A stretch of DNA of 64,000 nucleotides, taken from positions 124,001 to 188,000 of the forward strand of contig NZ_WTWX01000005.1 in NCBI RefSeq assembly GCF_009870785.1, given 5' to 3'. Positions 18,770 to 28,580 of this stretch are shown piece after piece. How positions within the stretch are numbered: the first letter of the stretch is position 1; each line of letters starts with the position of its first letter. Source of the stretch: Paenibacillus sp. An7. Lineage in GTDB: Bacteria; Bacillota; Bacilli; Paenibacillales; Paenibacillaceae. A program made the translations under genes and the position numbers. The notes beneath the pieces were generated by a model. The model saw nothing but the letters and a program-made list of their open reading frames with translations. It was not told the DNA's origin and did no database searches.

Positions 18770-20023
18770 TTATCTTCGATCTTGTGGTCCGCCTACAAAA
18801 GCTTGAACTTCTGCATCGAGTTTATAAGCTGTATGCAGTGCACGAATGACTTCATTCAGTTTTGAACCTTCCACTACACAGGAGACTTTAATCTCTGATG
18901 TACTTACCATTTTGATATTAACACCTTGGCTTGAAATGACTTCAAACATTTGAGCAGCAACCCCTGGATGACTGACCATACCTGCCCCAACAATGGATAT
19001 TTTTACAAGACCATCCTCTGATGTAATTTCACGAAATGGCAGAATGCTTTCCATTCCTTGAATCACATCAATAGCACGCTCTCGATCATCTAGAGTTACC
19101 GTAAAGGAGAAGTCAGCTTTGCCATCACTAATACCGCTTTGGACAATAATATCAACATCAATTTGTTCTCTTGCTAACGCGCCAAACATACCTGCAAGCA
19201 CGCCCGGAATATCTTCAACTCCCAAAATACTGATACGCGCTACATTTTTATCGTAGGCTATACCGCTTACCACTACGCCTTGTTCCAATGCTGCTTCCTC
19301 CTTCACTACCGTTCCTTCATTATAAGTAAAGCTGGATCGAACCACTAAAGGTACTTTCGAATGTTTCGCATATTCAACTGCACGCGGATGCAATACAGCT
19401 GTACCCAAATGAGCAAGCTCCAGCATCTCATCATACGAGATTTCACTCAATTTACGAGCAACCTTGACGATTCGCGGGTCAGTAGAATAAACCCCGTCAA
19501 CGTCTGTATATATTTCGCAAGCGTCGGCTTTGATCGCAGCTGCAAGTGCAACTGCTGTCGTATCCGATCCTCCGCGTCCGAGTGTCGTAATTTCTCCTTC
19601 TTCGGATATACCTTGGAATCCGGCAACGATGACAATTTTGCCTTCTTCTAAGGATCGTAATACTCGTTCTGGCTGTATATCCGTTATTCGTGCTTTTCCA
19701 TGAACCGGTTCAGTCCGGAATCCCGCTTGCCATCCTGTATAGGAGACGGTCTCACGTCCTAAGCTTTGGATGGCCATCGATAGTAAAGCGATTGAAATTT
19801 GCTCCCCCGTTGTGAGCAGCATATCCATTTCCCGTGCAGGAAGCTTATCGTTCAATATTTTTGCCTGGTCAATGAGTTCGTCTGTTGTATCCCCCATAGC
19901 GGAGACGACAACGACACATTGATGTCCTTCATCTTGTTTCTGGGCTACGCGTCTTGCTACTCGCTGCATTCGTTCTGTATCACCTACAGAACTTCCTCCG
20001 AATTTCATTACAAACAAAGACAA
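18770..20023 (-). CDS. lysC: Aspartate kinase
   Basis: This 417-residue protein phosphorylates aspartate, opening the lysine/threonine/methionine pathway. The N-terminal kinase domain has VMKFGGSSVGDTERM, GRGGSDTTAVALAAA and TDVDGVYSTDPRIV; two ACT domains follow from about residue 260. The start is a TTG at 20023 eight bases after GGGAGTG; a longer frame adds an atypical N-terminus. No lysine riboswitch fits in the short leader, but a 35-codon small ORF lies 38 bases upstream. Which effector controls it (lysine, threonine, DAP) cannot be read from the sequence. Confidence 0.95.
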   Translation of the reverse strand: MSLFVMKFGGSSVGDTERMQRVARRVAQKQDEGHQCVVVVSAMGDTTDELIDQAKILNDKLPAREMDMLLTTGEQISIALLSMAIQSLGRETVSYTGWQAGFRTEPVHGKARITDIQPERVLRSLEEGKIVIVAGFQGISEEGEITTLGRGGSDTTAVALAAAIKADACEIYTDVDGVYSTDPRIVKVARKLSEISYDEMLELAHLGTAVLHPRAVEYAKHSKVPLVVRSSFTYNEGTVVKEEAALEQGVVVSGIAYDKNVARISILGVEDIPGVLAGMFGALAREQIDVDIIVQSGISDGKADFSFTVTLDDRERAIDVIQGMESILPFREITSEDGLVKISIVGAGMVSHPGVAAQMFEVISSQGVNIKMVSTSEIKVSCVVEGSKLNEVIRALHTAYKLDAEVQAFVGGPQDRR

Positions 20024-20061
20024 ACCAATCTCACTCCCTACCCTTACAAGTATAAACATCT

Positions 20062-20169
20062 TTATATATAGGCGATAAGCTGGATTACGCTTACCTTACT
20101 TTTAAACAGTATAATACGAAATTTGGAAACTGGTAACCCTTTTTTACTGTAAATCATTGAATAAGGCAT
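20062..20169 (-). CDS. Small ORF upstream of aspartate kinase
   Basis: A 35-codon frame starts at the ATG at 20169 with a near-perfect AAAGGAGG five bases upstream, stronger than the site of the kinase gene. The peptide begins MPYSMIYSKKGLP and is basic and hydrophobic (five Lys). It ends 38 bases before the kinase TTG and starts 30 bases after the efp terminator. It could be a leader peptide or a small protein; I recognise no family. Confidence 0.5.
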   Translation of the reverse strand: MPYSMIYSKKGLPVSKFRIILFKSKVSVIQLIAYI

Positions 20170-20199
20170 GATAACCTCCTTTTTCCTCTTTAAAATACA

Positions 20200-20230
20200 A
20201 AAAGTCCCCTGCTGATTAGCAGAGGACTTT
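20200..20230 (-). terminator. Terminator of efp
   Basis: AAAGTCCTCTGCT-aatca-GCAGGGGACTTT followed by TTG on the minus strand gives a stem of about 12 bp. Confidence 0.85.
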
Positions 20231-20268
20231 GTAAATAGCGTATCTCTTGTAGACAGAACGTTATCTTA

Positions 20269-20826
20269 TTATGCGCGAGAGCTATATTTTCCTTCGCGAG
20301 TATCAATGATCAGAACATCGCCTTCATTAATAAACAAAGGTACTTGTACATTTAGACCTGTTTCTACTTTTGCATTTTTAGTAGCACCTGTTGCCGTGTT
20401 ACCTTTAATACCTGGCTCTGTCTCAATAACTTTGAGTTCTACAGAGTTTGGTAAGTTAATTCCCAGAATCTCACCTTTGTAGCTGATGATGTTTACATTC
20501 ATGTTTTCTTTAAGGAAGTTCAGTTCCCATTCCAGTTGGTCACTAGTAAGTGTGAACTGATCGTAAGTTTCGTTATCCATGAACGTATGCTCATCTCCAC
20601 TTGCATACAGATAAGAAACACCACGGTTGTCAATTTGTGCACGGCCGATGGTTTCACCAGCGCGGAATGTTTTTTCTACGGTGTTACCATTACGAAGATT
20701 TTTAAGTTTAGAACGAACAAATGCCGCTCCTTTACCTGGCTTAACGTGTTGGAAATCAAGAACTGTAAAAATATCACCGTCAACCTCAACGGTCAAACCT
20801 GTTTTAAAATCGTTAACTGAGATCAC
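20269..20826 (-). CDS. efp: Translation elongation factor P
   Basis: This 185-residue protein has the three OB/KOW domains of EF-P. The modified-lysine loop is [16 protein letters not shown], and the C-terminus carries [26 protein letters not shown] relieves ribosome stalling at polyproline. It starts with AGGAGG-type spacing and follows papA by 23 bases, as in B. subtilis. Confidence 0.98.
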   Translation of the reverse strand: MISVNDFKTGLTVEVDGDIFTVLDFQHVKPGKGAAFVRSKLKNLRNGNTVEKTFRAGETIGRAQIDNRGVSYLYASGDEHTFMDNETYDQFTLTSDQLEWELNFLKENMNVNIISYKGEILGINLPNSVELKVIETEPGIKGNTATGATKNAKVETGLNVQVPLFINEGDVLIIDTREGKYSSRA

Positions 20827-20849
20827 TAAAAAACCCCTCCTAATTATAA

Positions 20850-21920
20850 TTACAATGTTATTAATTCTTTCTTAGAGTGCGTCAAAATTGAAATTCCAGA
20901 TTCAGTCAGTACGACGTCATCTTCAATCCGTACGCCTCCGATGTCAGCAAGATAAATCCCTGGCTCAACGGTAACAACCATTCCTGGTTCAAGAATATCA
21001 TCACTAAGTTTGGATAAACGAGGAGACTCATGAACTTCCATCCCAAGGCCATGCCCTGTACTGTGTCCGAAGTAGTCGCCATATCCATATTTCGTAATTA
21101 TATCTCGTGCTAGCGCATCTGCTTCCCGACCTGTCATACCCGGCTTGATATGCTCCAAAGTATGTAATTGAGCTTCCAGCACAATATCGTAAATCTCAAC
21201 TAATTTCGATGCCGGTGTACCGACTGCGATTGTTCGGGTCAGATCTGAACAATACCCATCTAATAGTGCACCAAAATCAAAAGTAATAAAGTCGCCTTTT
21301 TCAATTACCTTATTGCTGGCAACGCCGTGGGGCATGGCTGAACGTATTCCAGAAGCTACAATCGTATCAAAGGAAGAAGATGTTGCACCATGCTTGCGCA
21401 TAAAGAATTCAAGTTCAAGGTCTGCTTCGCGTTCTGTCATACCAGGTTTTACGACTGTCAGGATATGAGCAAAAGCAGCATCCGCCAAATCTGCAGCACG
21501 CTGCATGATCGCAATCTCGTTCTCATCTTTATATAACCGAAGTTTTTCAACAAGTCCGCTCACCGGAACCAGTTTCACTGGTTTTAGTTGATCTGTGTAC
21601 GCCTCATACGTTGCGAACGTGATGAGATCCTTCTCAAATCCCAGAGACTGAATTCCTTCTTCAATCAGTAATTCCTTTACTGTTTCCATCGGTTTCGCAG
21701 CGTGTTCAAGAACAGTAAATGCTTTCGCTTGCTGCGGAGCCTGTGTCATATAACGGAAATCAGTAAGCAAATACGCTTTTTGGAGCGTTACGAGTACGTA
21801 ACCTGCTGAACCAGTGAAGCCGGTAATATACCGTCTGTTAATCGGGCTTGTCACCAAAATGGCTTCAAGTCCCTGTTCTTTCATAGCCTTACGTAGTTTC
21901 ATCACGCGGTTGTTCTCCAT
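20850..21920 (-). CDS. papA: Xaa-Pro aminopeptidase (M24 family)
   Basis: This 356-residue metallopeptidase removes N-terminal residues preceding proline. The N-terminal creatinase-like domain (about 1-125) precedes the pita-bread domain, with metal ligands in [31 protein letters not shown] and TVEPGIYL. The ATG at 21920 has an AGAAGG site; an in-frame upstream ATG adds MKAKKEGII with no better site. Together with efp it forms a conserved pair that fits proline-rich protein handling. Confidence 0.95.
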   Translation of the reverse strand: MENNRVMKLRKAMKEQGLEAILVTSPINRRYITGFTGSAGYVLVTLQKAYLLTDFRYMTQAPQQAKAFTVLEHAAKPMETVKELLIEEGIQSLGFEKDLITFATYEAYTDQLKPVKLVPVSGLVEKLRLYKDENEIAIMQRAADLADAAFAHILTVVKPGMTEREADLELEFFMRKHGATSSSFDTIVASGIRSAMPHGVASNKVIEKGDFITFDFGALLDGYCSDLTRTIAVGTPASKLVEIYDIVLEAQLHTLEHIKPGMTGREADALARDIITKYGYGDYFGHSTGHGLGMEVHESPRLSKLSDDILEPGMVVTVEPGIYLADIGGVRIEDDVVLTESGISILTHSKKELITL

Positions 21921-22223
21921 GATTATACCTTCTTTCTTCGCCTTCAAGCCAGTTCCTTATCTCACTCTATGAATCTCCAGATCGTTATATCATGGCCTGT
22001 AGGTCCGATGTAAAGCTGTAGACTGAATCCAGCAAATAGGGCTATAGTTCTGGTGCCAACACTAACGTGCGCAAAAAACGATAGTACCTTCATGAAAGCC
22101 TGCAGTACATGTAGCTCACAAACTGAAGAAAGCTTCATTCTTGCGCGCTACCTTCCCTGCCGATAACCATTTGCTATTTTAACACAATGAGTAAGGGATT
22201 GAGAAGTTTTTTTGATCGCAGCC
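21921..22223. other. Intergenic region between papA and yqhR
   Basis: About 300 bases without a supported gene; B. subtilis has aroQ here. A 43-codon minus-strand frame (21962-22093, starting MKVLSFFAHVS) lacks a good ribosome site and is probably chance. A likely papA promoter lies near 22170-22200, with a TAAAAT -10. Confidence 0.4.
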
Positions 22224-22709
22224 TTATGCCATTTCTGGCTCTCGTTTCCTTTCATTCGTATACTCGACGGCTATAGAATAACCGATAAATAATCCCCATA
22301 ATAAAAACAAACAAAATTCTGCGTAAATCGTATTCCAAGTTACCTCTGTAATCGGCTTTACCATACCTAAGACTGGACCCGGCCAGACGAAAATAAGAAA
22401 CCACCATAAGATACCGTACAGCAATCCAGGAAGCGGTCCTCTAAGTTTACGAAAAATGATGATGTACAGAAAGGATGCAAGGATTGAAAATCCGATAAAA
22501 AACAACCATCCTAACCATTGTCCGGGTAGTGAGTAAATAAAAGAATGTTTAAAAAAGGGTTCTGCTATAAACCCGGTGGGGATCACCGTGAAATGAAAAA
22601 TATAAAAAACCCACTGAATTCCTCCCCAGAATAATCCGGCAAAAAATCCAATTTCCAAACCGAAAAGCAGCGGGTTGGTTCGTTTTGTTCTTTTCTGCTG
22701 ATGGTTCAC
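22224..22709 (-). CDS. yqhR: YqhR-like membrane protein
   Basis: This 161-residue protein has four transmembrane helices (GLEIGFFAGLFWGGIQWVFY, LGWLFFIGFSILASFLYIII, LYGILWWFLIFVWPGPVLGM and FCLFLLWGLFIGYSIAV) and a charged N-terminus. It corresponds to YqhR, conserved beside papA and yqhQ. Its function is unknown. The start is a GTG at 22709. Confidence 0.9.
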   Translation of the reverse strand: MNHQQKRTKRTNPLLFGLEIGFFAGLFWGGIQWVFYIFHFTVIPTGFIAEPFFKHSFIYSLPGQWLGWLFFIGFSILASFLYIIIFRKLRGPLPGLLYGILWWFLIFVWPGPVLGMVKPITEVTWNTIYAEFCLFLLWGLFIGYSIAVEYTNERKREPEMA

Positions 22710-22860
22710 CCTAAGATCCTCTCCTTATTAAAAATATCGTAATGTAAATTCATCCTATAGTATGTAGTATGTGCAAATTCCACATCGTTACTCAAAACTA
22801 GAAATTGCTGGCTAAAAAAGATACAATAGAGATAATGAAGAGAATAGGAAGGTGAAACTT

Positions 22861-23865
22861 TTGCCTCAAGAATCAAAACCAGTAGCTTACGGCGGCCAAG
22901 CAGTCATTGAAGGCGTAATGTTTGGCGGGAAGCATGTAAATGTTACAGCAGTAAGACGAAAAAACCAGGAAATTGCTTTTTTAGAAGTCCCCAAACAAGA
23001 TAAATCCTGGGTTAAGAAACTTAGAAAAATCCCCTTTTTACGCGGGATTGTTAGTCTAATTGACTCGAGTGCCAAAGGAACCAAACATCTTAACTTTTCT
23101 GCTGATGCTTACGCAGATGACGAGTTAACAGAAGAAGAACGACAAGAACAGAAGGATAATGAAAATACGGGTTGGAGTCTGTCCATGGTCATTGGCGTAG
23201 CCGCTGTGGGGGTACTGTCCTTTGTATTTGGCAAGGTCGTTCTCACCGCTGTACCTGTATTTATTGAAGATTTTCTGTTTGGTAACACGGGGTTGAGTAA
23301 ATTTAGTCACACCTTTATTGAAGGTATTATTAAAATATTGCTAGTATTTTTATACTTGTATGTCATATCGCTTACACCAACGATCAAGAGACTGTTCCAA
23401 TATCATGGAGCAGAGCATAAAGTAATCAGTGCTTATGAAGCAGGGGTAGAACTTACACCTGCCAATGTACAGAAATTCAGCCGTCTTCACTATCGCTGCG
23501 GCAGTAGTTTTCTTGTTCTGAGTGTTATTGTCGGGGTACTGGTTTACTCTTTATTCTCCATTCCTTTCCCATATGATAATGTGTGGGAACGTGTAGGTCA
23601 GCGTCTGATTCTCTTACCGGTCGTACTAGGGTTGTCTTTTGAAGTTCTGAAGTTTACGAATGCAGTTCGTGATGTTCCTATCCTCCGTTATCTTGGATAC
23701 CCTGGTCTATGGCTTCAGCTGCTAACTACAAAAGAACCAACAGATGATCAGGTGGAAGTGTCCATTGCCTCCTTCAATCGGATGCGTGAACTCGATGCAG
23801 AACTTGAGAATGCTACGGTAAACATATCTTACGCAAGCGGAAATTTGGATCCTGTGAAAGGATGA
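22861..23865 (+). CDS. yqhQ: YqhQ, DUF1385 membrane protein
   Basis: This 334-residue DUF1385 protein begins YGGQAVIEGVMFGGKHVNVTAVR, then has about four to five transmembrane helices, a conserved YHGAEHKVISAYE and FSRLHYRCGSSFLV. The TTG at 22861 is six bases after GGAAGGTGA; an in-frame GTG at 22852 overlaps that site. Function is unknown; the HxxEH-like motif between helices suggests a membrane metalloprotein, which is only inference. It is followed nine bases later by yqhP. Confidence 0.92.
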   Translation: MPQESKPVAYGGQAVIEGVMFGGKHVNVTAVRRKNQEIAFLEVPKQDKSWVKKLRKIPFLRGIVSLIDSSAKGTKHLNFSADAYADDELTEEERQEQKDNENTGWSLSMVIGVAAVGVLSFVFGKVVLTAVPVFIEDFLFGNTGLSKFSHTFIEGIIKILLVFLYLYVISLTPTIKRLFQYHGAEHKVISAYEAGVELTPANVQKFSRLHYRCGSSFLVLSVIVGVLVYSLFSIPFPYDNVWERVGQRLILLPVVLGLSFEVLKFTNAVRDVPILRYLGYPGLWLQLLTTKEPTDDQVEVSIASFNRMRELDAELENATVNISYASGNLDPVKG

Positions 23866-23874
23866 GGTTGGAAG

Positions 23875-24210
23875 ATGTTGAAACACGGTGTGATTTTCTT
23901 CTCAGTCATGGCTTTAGCCATTTTTCAGTTCATTGTATTTGCAGCGAACGGCGCTTGGAGTCAACTCATATTTCCTATCATTCTAGCCGGTTTGATGTTT
24001 TGGTTTTATCTGAAGCCGCCGGCTGGTTATGCTAACAGCAGGAAGAAACACCCGAAAGTCAAACCGTCAGCGGCAACCATGGCAAAGCTTGGTCAATCTA
24101 AAAATGGAGCAAAATCAACAACAACCAAAAAAAGAAAAGATTATCCTTTTCATGTAATCGAAGGAAATAAAAGAGATAAGGATGATTCCGATCTTCCTAA
24201 ATATCATTAA
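23875..24210 (+). CDS. yqhP: YqhP-like small membrane protein
   Basis: This 111-residue protein has two hydrophobic helices near the N-terminus (about 5-25 and 27-45) and a Lys/Thr-rich basic tail. It sits right after yqhQ and should be co-transcribed with it, ahead of a strong terminator. Its function is unknown. Confidence 0.8.
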   Translation: MLKHGVIFFSVMALAIFQFIVFAANGAWSQLIFPIILAGLMFWFYLKPPAGYANSRKKHPKVKPSAATMAKLGQSKNGAKSTTTKKRKDYPFHVIEGNKRDKDDSDLPKYH

Positions 24211-24222
24211 AGATTACAAAGA

Positions 24223-24255
24223 AACCCCGCAGAACTTAAGTCTGCGGGGTTCTTT
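24223..24255 (+). terminator. Terminator of yqhQ-yqhP
   Basis: AACCCCGCAGA-acttaag-TCTGCGGGGTT followed by CTTTT gives an 11-bp stem on the plus strand. Confidence 0.92.
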
Positions 24256-24310
24256 TGTATCCTGTTTTATTCGAGGTTCTTAGGAATATATTCTGATCGA
24301 TTTCATTTTT

Positions 24311-25891
24311 CTAATTTGTATAATATGAAGTTAACGCTTGAACGAGTCCCAGTGGATTTTTGGTGAGATATTGGCTGCTGAAAAATATAGATCCTGTAAT
24401 ATCTTCATACTGTTCATTGTATTTGAGCTGACTCATAATCTCCTCAGATGTCTGCCAGCCAACTTCTGCCGTTCCGAGCTTATAAGGAGAATGACCGATA
24501 ATAAGATCTACGTCTGTTCCCTTCACTTCATTAGCCCACCAGTCTACCAGCACATCATATCTTGCAGCGGTAAATGACATACTCCAATAGATTTGCGGAG
24601 CCACATAATCGACCCAGCCTTCTTTTATCCATGTTCTAACATCAGCATACATATCGTCATATGCTGTTACGCCCGCTTTCGTGTTAGACCCGGTAGGGTC
24701 TTTCGCTATGTTTCTCCACACACCAAAAGGGCTGATACCATATTCCGCTGACGGTTTAGACTGTTTCACGCTTTGTCCCAAGCTTTGAACAAAACGATTG
24801 ATGTTATCTCTTCTCCAGTCATCTATATTCTTGAATGTTCCTGCGTTATATTTCTTATAAGCAGCACTGTCATTAAACGTCGTGTTTGATGGGTAGAAGT
24901 AATCATCTAGATGAACTCCATCAATGTCGTAGTTATTTACCACTTCCATAATTGCATCAATAATATGCTGCCTTGCCTCAGGAATACCTGGGTTAATATA
25001 CATTTGGTTTTTAGCAGTTACGATCCATTCCGGGTGCTGTTTTATGACATGGTTTGCTGCCAGCGCACTTGTATTCGTTGTTGTATTTGCACGAAACGGA
25101 TTAAACCAAGCATGGAATTCCATTCCTCGTTTATGTACTTCCTCAACCATGAACGCAACGGGATCATATCCCGGATCAAGCCCTTGTGTCCCGGTCAGTA
25201 CTTTATTCCATGGAACCAGAGCCGATGGATATATAGCATCAGATGCTCCGCGAAGCTGAACATATACGCTGTTGATCCCCATCGACTCAAGAGAATCTAA
25301 CTCTTTGATAAAATCTTGCTTTTGTTTTGCGATATTTTTAGTAGAGCCAGATTTAGGCCAGTCTCCATTAATCGTTGATATCCATGCCCCTCTTATTTCC
25401 GAACTTGGTTCACCTGGTACACTTGGAATCTCCGGGTCTGCAGGCCATAAATTGGTTGTAGTCAGTTTAATCGTTTTGGCTGATTGATTCCAGGTCACTT
25501 GCAGGCCTAGATGCTCGCTTACAAACCGTAGAGGTACCATAACTCGTCCCTTAATAATTTCTACTGATGTTGTTAAATTTACGGTCTTCCCATCAACAAT
25601 CCCGGTTGTCTTCCCATTCGTTAAGGAAATAGAAGTATAGAGTCCTTGAATGTTTACCGTTTTTGCAGCCTGGTTCCATTTTGCCGAAGCACCAATTCCC
25701 TCACTAATTACTCGCAGCGGAACCATCGTTACATTATCTTTTGGCTTCAGATAAGGGGCTACATCTGTCTTAAGCTGACTTCCATCCAAATAAATCGTAA
25801 TCTCACTCGAACTTGCCGCAGAGATCGAGGCTCCCTGCAGTACAAGAAATACAACTAGTAACAAAGCAAGGCATTCTTTAACTTTCCTCAT
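24311..25891 (-). CDS. Secreted GHL10-family glycosidase with copper-amine-oxidase N-domain
   Basis: This 526-residue protein has a signal peptide (LALLLVVFLVLQGASISAASS), a copper-amine-oxidase N-terminal-like domain at about 30-150 (YLDGSQLKTDVAPYLKPKDN; VPLRFVSEHLGLQVTW), and a GHL10/DUF187 TIM-barrel domain from about 165 (RGAWISTINGDWP; GMEFHAWFNPFRAN; IDGVHLDDYFYP). GHL10 proteins are linked to peptidoglycan or polysaccharide cleavage; the D-D of HLDDYFYP is in the expected active-site region. The first domain is not an enzyme and probably binds wall polymer. The ATG at 25891 follows GGAGG by ten bases. Confidence 0.9.
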   Translation of the reverse strand: MRKVKECLALLLVVFLVLQGASISAASSSEITIYLDGSQLKTDVAPYLKPKDNVTMVPLRVISEGIGASAKWNQAAKTVNIQGLYTSISLTNGKTTGIVDGKTVNLTTSVEIIKGRVMVPLRFVSEHLGLQVTWNQSAKTIKLTTTNLWPADPEIPSVPGEPSSEIRGAWISTINGDWPKSGSTKNIAKQKQDFIKELDSLESMGINSVYVQLRGASDAIYPSALVPWNKVLTGTQGLDPGYDPVAFMVEEVHKRGMEFHAWFNPFRANTTTNTSALAANHVIKQHPEWIVTAKNQMYINPGIPEARQHIIDAIMEVVNNYDIDGVHLDDYFYPSNTTFNDSAAYKKYNAGTFKNIDDWRRDNINRFVQSLGQSVKQSKPSAEYGISPFGVWRNIAKDPTGSNTKAGVTAYDDMYADVRTWIKEGWVDYVAPQIYWSMSFTAARYDVLVDWWANEVKGTDVDLIIGHSPYKLGTAEVGWQTSEEIMSQLKYNEQYEDITGSIFFSSQYLTKNPLGLVQALTSYYTN

Positions 25892-25984
25892 AAAACATTG
25901 TCCTCCAAGCATAATAAATTTAGAAAAATAACCCATTTGTTATAGTTATAGACGTTTTTATATGCTGAAAGTTGCGAATGAATA

Positions 25985-26022
25985 TAAAAACACCATCCTG
26001 TGATAACCTAGGATGGTGTTTC
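25985..26022 (-). terminator. Terminator of mntR
   Basis: CACCATCCT pairs with AGGATGGTG around a ten-base loop, followed by TTTTTATATT on the minus strand. T-rich sequence also follows on the plus strand. Confidence 0.85.
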
Positions 26023-26027
26023 TTTCT

Positions 26028-26453
26028 TTAAGATTCGTTTGTTAGTTCCTTATGGACGTTTCGAAGGTCCTGCAGCCTTGCATCGTCACGGCGAAAATAC
26101 TCCACGAGAGTCTCAATACAAGTTATGGAATCCCAACTAAGGTGATGCTCAATCCCTTCCACGTCTCTGTATATATTCTCGTCCTGTACCCCTATAATCG
26201 TCAAAAACTCTTCAAGAAGCTCATGGCGGTCCATCAGTCTTTTTCCGATTTTTTTTCCTTTCGGGGTAAGGATGAGGCCTCGATACTTCTCATAGATTAA
26301 ATACTCATCTTTATCCAGCTTCTGTATCATTTTCGTTACTGAGGACGGATGCACTTCGAGTCCTTCCGCAATATCGGATACACGCGCATACCCTTTTTCA
26401 TCGATTAACTTATAAATTCGCTCCAAATAATCTTCCATACTGGGCGTTGGCAT
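26028..26453 (-). CDS. mntR: MntR manganese-responsive repressor
   Basis: This 141-residue DtxR-family repressor controls manganese uptake genes. The metal residues of B. subtilis MntR are present: Asp8 and Glu11 in MEDYLERIY, the His of DRHELLEEF, and Glu/Glu/His in VEGIEHH. The winged helix is at about 15-65. It is also next to splB/yqh genes, as in Bacillus. No obvious mnt operator is visible nearby. Confidence 0.96.
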   Translation of the reverse strand: MPTPSMEDYLERIYKLIDEKGYARVSDIAEGLEVHPSSVTKMIQKLDKDEYLIYEKYRGLILTPKGKKIGKRLMDRHELLEEFLTIIGVQDENIYRDVEGIEHHLSWDSITCIETLVEYFRRDDARLQDLRNVHKELTNES

Positions 26454-26594
26454 GTGCCTAACCTCATTTCATTAATGAACTAGCGTCCTTGCGGCCGAGT
26501 AAGTTTGCTCTTGTTATGATACATGTTATCCAATACGATTTGCAAGTCCTGAAGGACATAGCGTCTTCTTTAATACGTAATGTTACCATGCTTA

Positions 26595-26623
26595 AGAATA
26601 CCGTCGTCAAGCCAAAATACATA
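26595..26623 (+). promoter_or_regulatory. Possible SigG promoter of splB
   Basis: AGAATA (26595-26600) and ATACATA (about 26617-26623) with a 16-17 base spacer resemble the forespore SigG pattern, 30 bases before the splB start. splB is SigG-driven in B. subtilis. Confidence 0.45.
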
Positions 26624-26652
26624 GTGAATTACAATGTGAGAGGAGCTTTTTC

Positions 26653-27723
26653 ATGCCGACTCAAGTCTTAGAAAGACCTGAACGCAAAGTTAGGCCCACT
26701 AAAGCTTTTGTCCCTGATCTTGTTTATTTTGAACCCAGTTCCCTCGACTATCCAAAAGGACAGCGCATCCTGGAATGGGTAAAAGAAAAAAACATCGAAT
26801 ATCATATGACGACTTCACACAACCGTATTACAAACTTGCCTGGTGAAACAGACCTGGAGAAATATCGAATCGCCAAGCGTACACTCGTTGTCGGCATTCG
26901 CAGAACCTTAAAGTTTGATCAATCCAAGCCATCTGCTGAATATGCAATCCCGATCTCTACTGGCTGTATGGGTCATTGTCATTATTGTTACTTACAAACT
27001 ACACTCGGCGCAAAACCCTATGTGCGTGTGTATGTGAATACGGATGATATTCTTCTAGCGGCTAAGGACTATATTGAAGAACGCAAGCCAGAGATTACCC
27101 GATTTGAAGCAGCCTGTACTTCAGATCCCGTAGGTCTAGAGCATATTACAGGGAATCTAGCCGATTTGATTACCTTTATGGCAAACGAAGAGTTCGGCAG
27201 ATTACGGTTTGTAACCAAATACCACCATGTAGAACCTCTGCTCAACTTGAAGCATGGTGGAAATACTCGTATTCGATTTAGTGTTAACGCAGATTATGTC
27301 ATTAAAAATTTTGAACCAGGTACCTCTCGTTTTGAGGAGAGAATTGAAGCAGCCGGTAAAATTGCCCATGCAGGGTATCCATTAGGGTTTATTATCGCTC
27401 CAATTATCTGGCATGAGGGATGGGAAGAAGGATACGGCGATCTTTTAAAACGATTAGCGAACACCCTGCCGAAAGATGCTACCAAAGATTTAACTTTCGA
27501 AATGATCCAGCATCGTTTTACAAAGACAGCGAAAAACCTAATTGAACAACGTTATCCAAAATCGAAGCTTGAGATGGATATTGCCAAACGAGAAACTAAA
27601 TGGGGCAAATATGGGCAATATAAATATGTATATCCAAAAGACCAACAACAAGCGTTACGCGAATTTATTACAGAACGAATTTTTGAATATTTCCCTGAAT
27701 CAAAAATCGAGTACTTCACGTAA
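26653..27723 (+). CDS. splB: Spore photoproduct lyase
   Basis: This 356-residue radical SAM enzyme repairs the UV-induced spore photoproduct (5-thyminyl-5,6-dihydrothymine) at germination. The [4Fe-4S] cluster motif is CMGHCHYC, followed by YLQTT, and the conserved hydrogen-donor cysteine lies in FEAACTSDPVG. GAGGAG stands eight bases before the ATG. It supports the spore-forming nature of the host. Confidence 0.97.
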   Translation: MPTQVLERPERKVRPTKAFVPDLVYFEPSSLDYPKGQRILEWVKEKNIEYHMTTSHNRITNLPGETDLEKYRIAKRTLVVGIRRTLKFDQSKPSAEYAIPISTGCMGHCHYCYLQTTLGAKPYVRVYVNTDDILLAAKDYIEERKPEITRFEAACTSDPVGLEHITGNLADLITFMANEEFGRLRFVTKYHHVEPLLNLKHGGNTRIRFSVNADYVIKNFEPGTSRFEERIEAAGKIAHAGYPLGFIIAPIIWHEGWEEGYGDLLKRLANTLPKDATKDLTFEMIQHRFTKTAKNLIEQRYPKSKLEMDIAKRETKWGKYGQYKYVYPKDQQQALREFITERIFEYFPESKIEYFT

Positions 27724-27745
27724 GCAATTATCGTTTATGTATAAT

Positions 27746-27797
27746 AAAAAAGATGCTTTCCTATACTCCGTCAAGTAGACGGCTATAGGGAAGCACC
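27746..27797 (-). terminator. Terminator of ccdA
   Basis: GTGCTTCCCTATAGCCGTC pairs with GACGG...TATAGGAAAGCATC, about 17 bp in all, followed by TTTTTT on the minus strand. It lies between convergent splB and ccdA. Confidence 0.9.
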
Positions 27798-27821
27798 TCT
27801 ATACATTCAGTACAAATTTTT

Positions 27822-28535
27822 CTAAATGATCATCCAATCGGGAGTAATTCGCTGCAGCCAAATGGTAATCTGGGTCATTCGATCCGTAAAGAGTAAAATT
27901 CCCATCAAGATCATGATACTGCCTCCGACTTTCATTAAAATACCCGAGTATTTCGTAATCCATCTTGTCGTACCTACAAAGAAAGCAAGAACGAAAAATG
28001 GGACTGCAAATCCTGCTGTGTAACCTGTAATCAAACCGATCCAGGCACCTGGCTCCGTTGCTGCCATAGCGATAATAGCGGTGAGTATAGGTCCGATGCA
28101 AGGAGACCAACCAGCAGAGAACCCAATACCAAAAATAAAAGATCCGAGATATCCCGCCGGTTTCCACTTCATCTCCATCTTACGTTCCCTCATCAGAAAC
28201 TGAGGCTGAAAAAGCCCAATTAACATCAGTCCCATGACGATGATGAGTACAGCCGATAACATTCGAATCAAATCTTTATACTCATGAAAAAACTCTCCAA
28301 ACACTCCTGCTCCAAACCCCAAAGTATAGAACACAACGGAGAAACCAAGGATAAAAGCAAGGGTGTGACTTAAGGTTCGTAAACGTACTTCTCTCTTATT
28401 TTGTTCATTCTTCAGCTGCTGTACAGACAAACCGGTTATGTATGACAAATACGAAGGATACAGCGGCAAGCTGCATGGGGACAGAAACGAAGCTATACCT
28501 GCCCCAAAAGCAAGCCACACGTTTACATCAGGCAT
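27822..28535 (-). CDS. ccdA: CcdA-family thiol/disulfide membrane protein
   Basis: This 237-residue protein has six transmembrane helices and two conserved Pro-Cys sites (SPCSLPLYPSYLSYITG near the start, SPCIGPILTAI in the middle). CcdA passes reducing equivalents across the membrane for cytochrome c maturation or spore-coat processes. It starts 45 bases after the upstream permease gene. Confidence 0.93.
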   Translation of the reverse strand: MPDVNVWLAFGAGIASFLSPCSLPLYPSYLSYITGLSVQQLKNEQNKREVRLRTLSHTLAFILGFSVVFYTLGFGAGVFGEFFHEYKDLIRMLSAVLIIVMGLMLIGLFQPQFLMRERKMEMKWKPAGYLGSFIFGIGFSAGWSPCIGPILTAIIAMAATEPGAWIGLITGYTAGFAVPFFVLAFFVGTTRWITKYSGILMKVGGSIMILMGILLFTDRMTQITIWLQRITPDWMII

Positions 28536-28580
28536 TGAAGGAACGCCTCCTCATGAGTTGGGGACTCGAACAAAATAATC

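Noticed and set aside
20024-20200. Lysine riboswitch before aspartate kinase
   Set aside because: The leader is too short and holds none of the conserved lysine riboswitch stems; a small ORF fills it.
21962-22093. 43-codon frame upstream of papA
   Set aside because: No ribosome site, and the composition looks like chance.
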